Origin: Scylla paramamosain
Lineage: Eukaryota > Arthropoda > Malacostraca > Decapoda > Portunidae
Assembly (NCBI RefSeq): GCF_035594125.1
Contig: NC_087173.1
Location: forward strand, 21,067,723 to 21,131,722
Reading direction: 5' to 3'
DNA length: 64,000 nucleotides
Every line of letters begins with the position of its first letter. Position 1 is the stretch's first letter. This document shows, piece by piece, positions 63,482 through 64,000 of this stretch. The notes below the pieces were generated by a model. That model worked only from the letters and a program-made list of their open reading frames with translations, was not told where the DNA came from and did no database searches. Position numbers and translations under genes: made by a program.

Positions 63482-63506
63482 TATTATTATTATTATTATT
63501 ATTATC
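63417..63506. repeat. (CA)n-(TTA)n compound microsatellite
   Basis: CA at 63417-63480, then TTA/ATT at 63481-63506 with degenerate continuation to about 63525. Confidence 0.96.
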
Positions 63507-63525
63507 ATTATCATCATTATTACTT

Positions 63526-64000
63526 TATTGACCACAACAGAATACACTACTTTTAACATGAAATTAAAAAGTTAAAGGTAAAATGGCAGTGACATTGTTG
63601 GTCCATTGCAAAGTAGCAAAACTATTATGAAGTCCATTAAGGGCAAGTAGACAGTATTAATACAGTATCACTATAAAAGGACAAGTTAAAATATGTAATG
63701 CTCCACAAATGATTTACAAATAATAATTGTTTCTATAGCTGGTTATTTGATTTTATAAAATAATAGAATATTTCTAACATTATATAGATGTTCTTTTAAA
63801 AGAAAATAACAATATAGAATAAACACTTAAAAATTCTAGCAATAAAATGTAAAAAGTTATTATACACCAAAATTATGGAATAATAAAAGATAAAACTAAT
63901 GAAACTAATCTAATTAAAAAAAATGAATTACTTGTTGTCAATCAACAACTTAAAAATACAAGATAAAATAAATAAAACTTCCTACATAGCTAAAGTCACA
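63526..64000. other. No recognisable gene
   Basis: Strongly AT-rich sequence. It may be the reversed 3' UTR of a LINE with an (ATT)n end, but no coding part lies inside the window. Confidence 0.4.

Overview
The window looks like repeat-dense, non-coding eukaryotic DNA, most probably from a decapod crustacean or a close arthropod. That is an inference from three things: the mix of transposon families, the very long (CT/GA)n and (TA)n microsatellites, and the absence of any convincing intact host gene. Nearly every protein-like reading frame is a broken piece of a transposable element. Families were assigned from translated motifs only; no database search was possible.

Layout. 1-2.7 kb: a (TA)n array, a minus-strand DIRS-type retroelement (RNase H plus tyrosine recombinase) and a minus-strand fragment of a non-LTR family called LINE-B here. 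4.2-6.0 kb: a 41-bp tandem repeat, a DNA transposon carrying a HARBI1-like fragment, and a decayed LINE-B. 6.7-20.0 kb: a near-identical inverted repeat with 6-kb arms (6695-12663 and 14078-20047) around a 1.4-kb spacer. One plus-strand Ty3/gypsy pol gene runs from the spacer into the right arm. 20-25 kb: LINE-B pieces, two TA-flanked pogo/Tigger-like elements and a long CR1-like element (LINE-A) whose ORF1 resembles an SGNH esterase; its 3' end is replaced by a LINE-B tail. 25-28.4 kb: long polypyrimidine and polypurine tracts and LINE C-termini. 28.4-35 kb: a solo BEL-like LTR, a possible tRNA-derived SINE and otherwise featureless DNA.

34957-39800 is a CsRn1-like Ty3/gypsy element with both LTRs, a tRNA-Trp-type primer site, a CHCC gag and a broken pol; a LINE-B 3' tail sits in its leader. 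41-43.8 kb holds microsatellite-bearing repeats and a LINE-B piece. 44-47.6 kb is a BEL/Pao element with a hAT element inside gag. 48.0-49.85 kb is a retroviral-type integrase split by spliceosomal-type introns, now a pseudogene. 49.9-52.8 kb holds an RT C-terminus, a Penelope-like element with an inverted 5' part, and a pogo/Tigger-like element. 53.1-55.0 kb is a second LINE-A and 55.1-58.4 kb a nearly complete minus-strand LINE-B. 58.5-60.6 kb is a second Penelope-like element with huge (TA)n arrays, 61.0-62.0 kb an internally deleted mariner, and the end is microsatellite-rich.

These elements do not work together as a pathway; they are nested and chimeric layers of insertion. The features most worth follow-up are the giant inverted repeat, the intron-split integrase, the Penelope 5' inversion, and the microsatellite-associated repeats.
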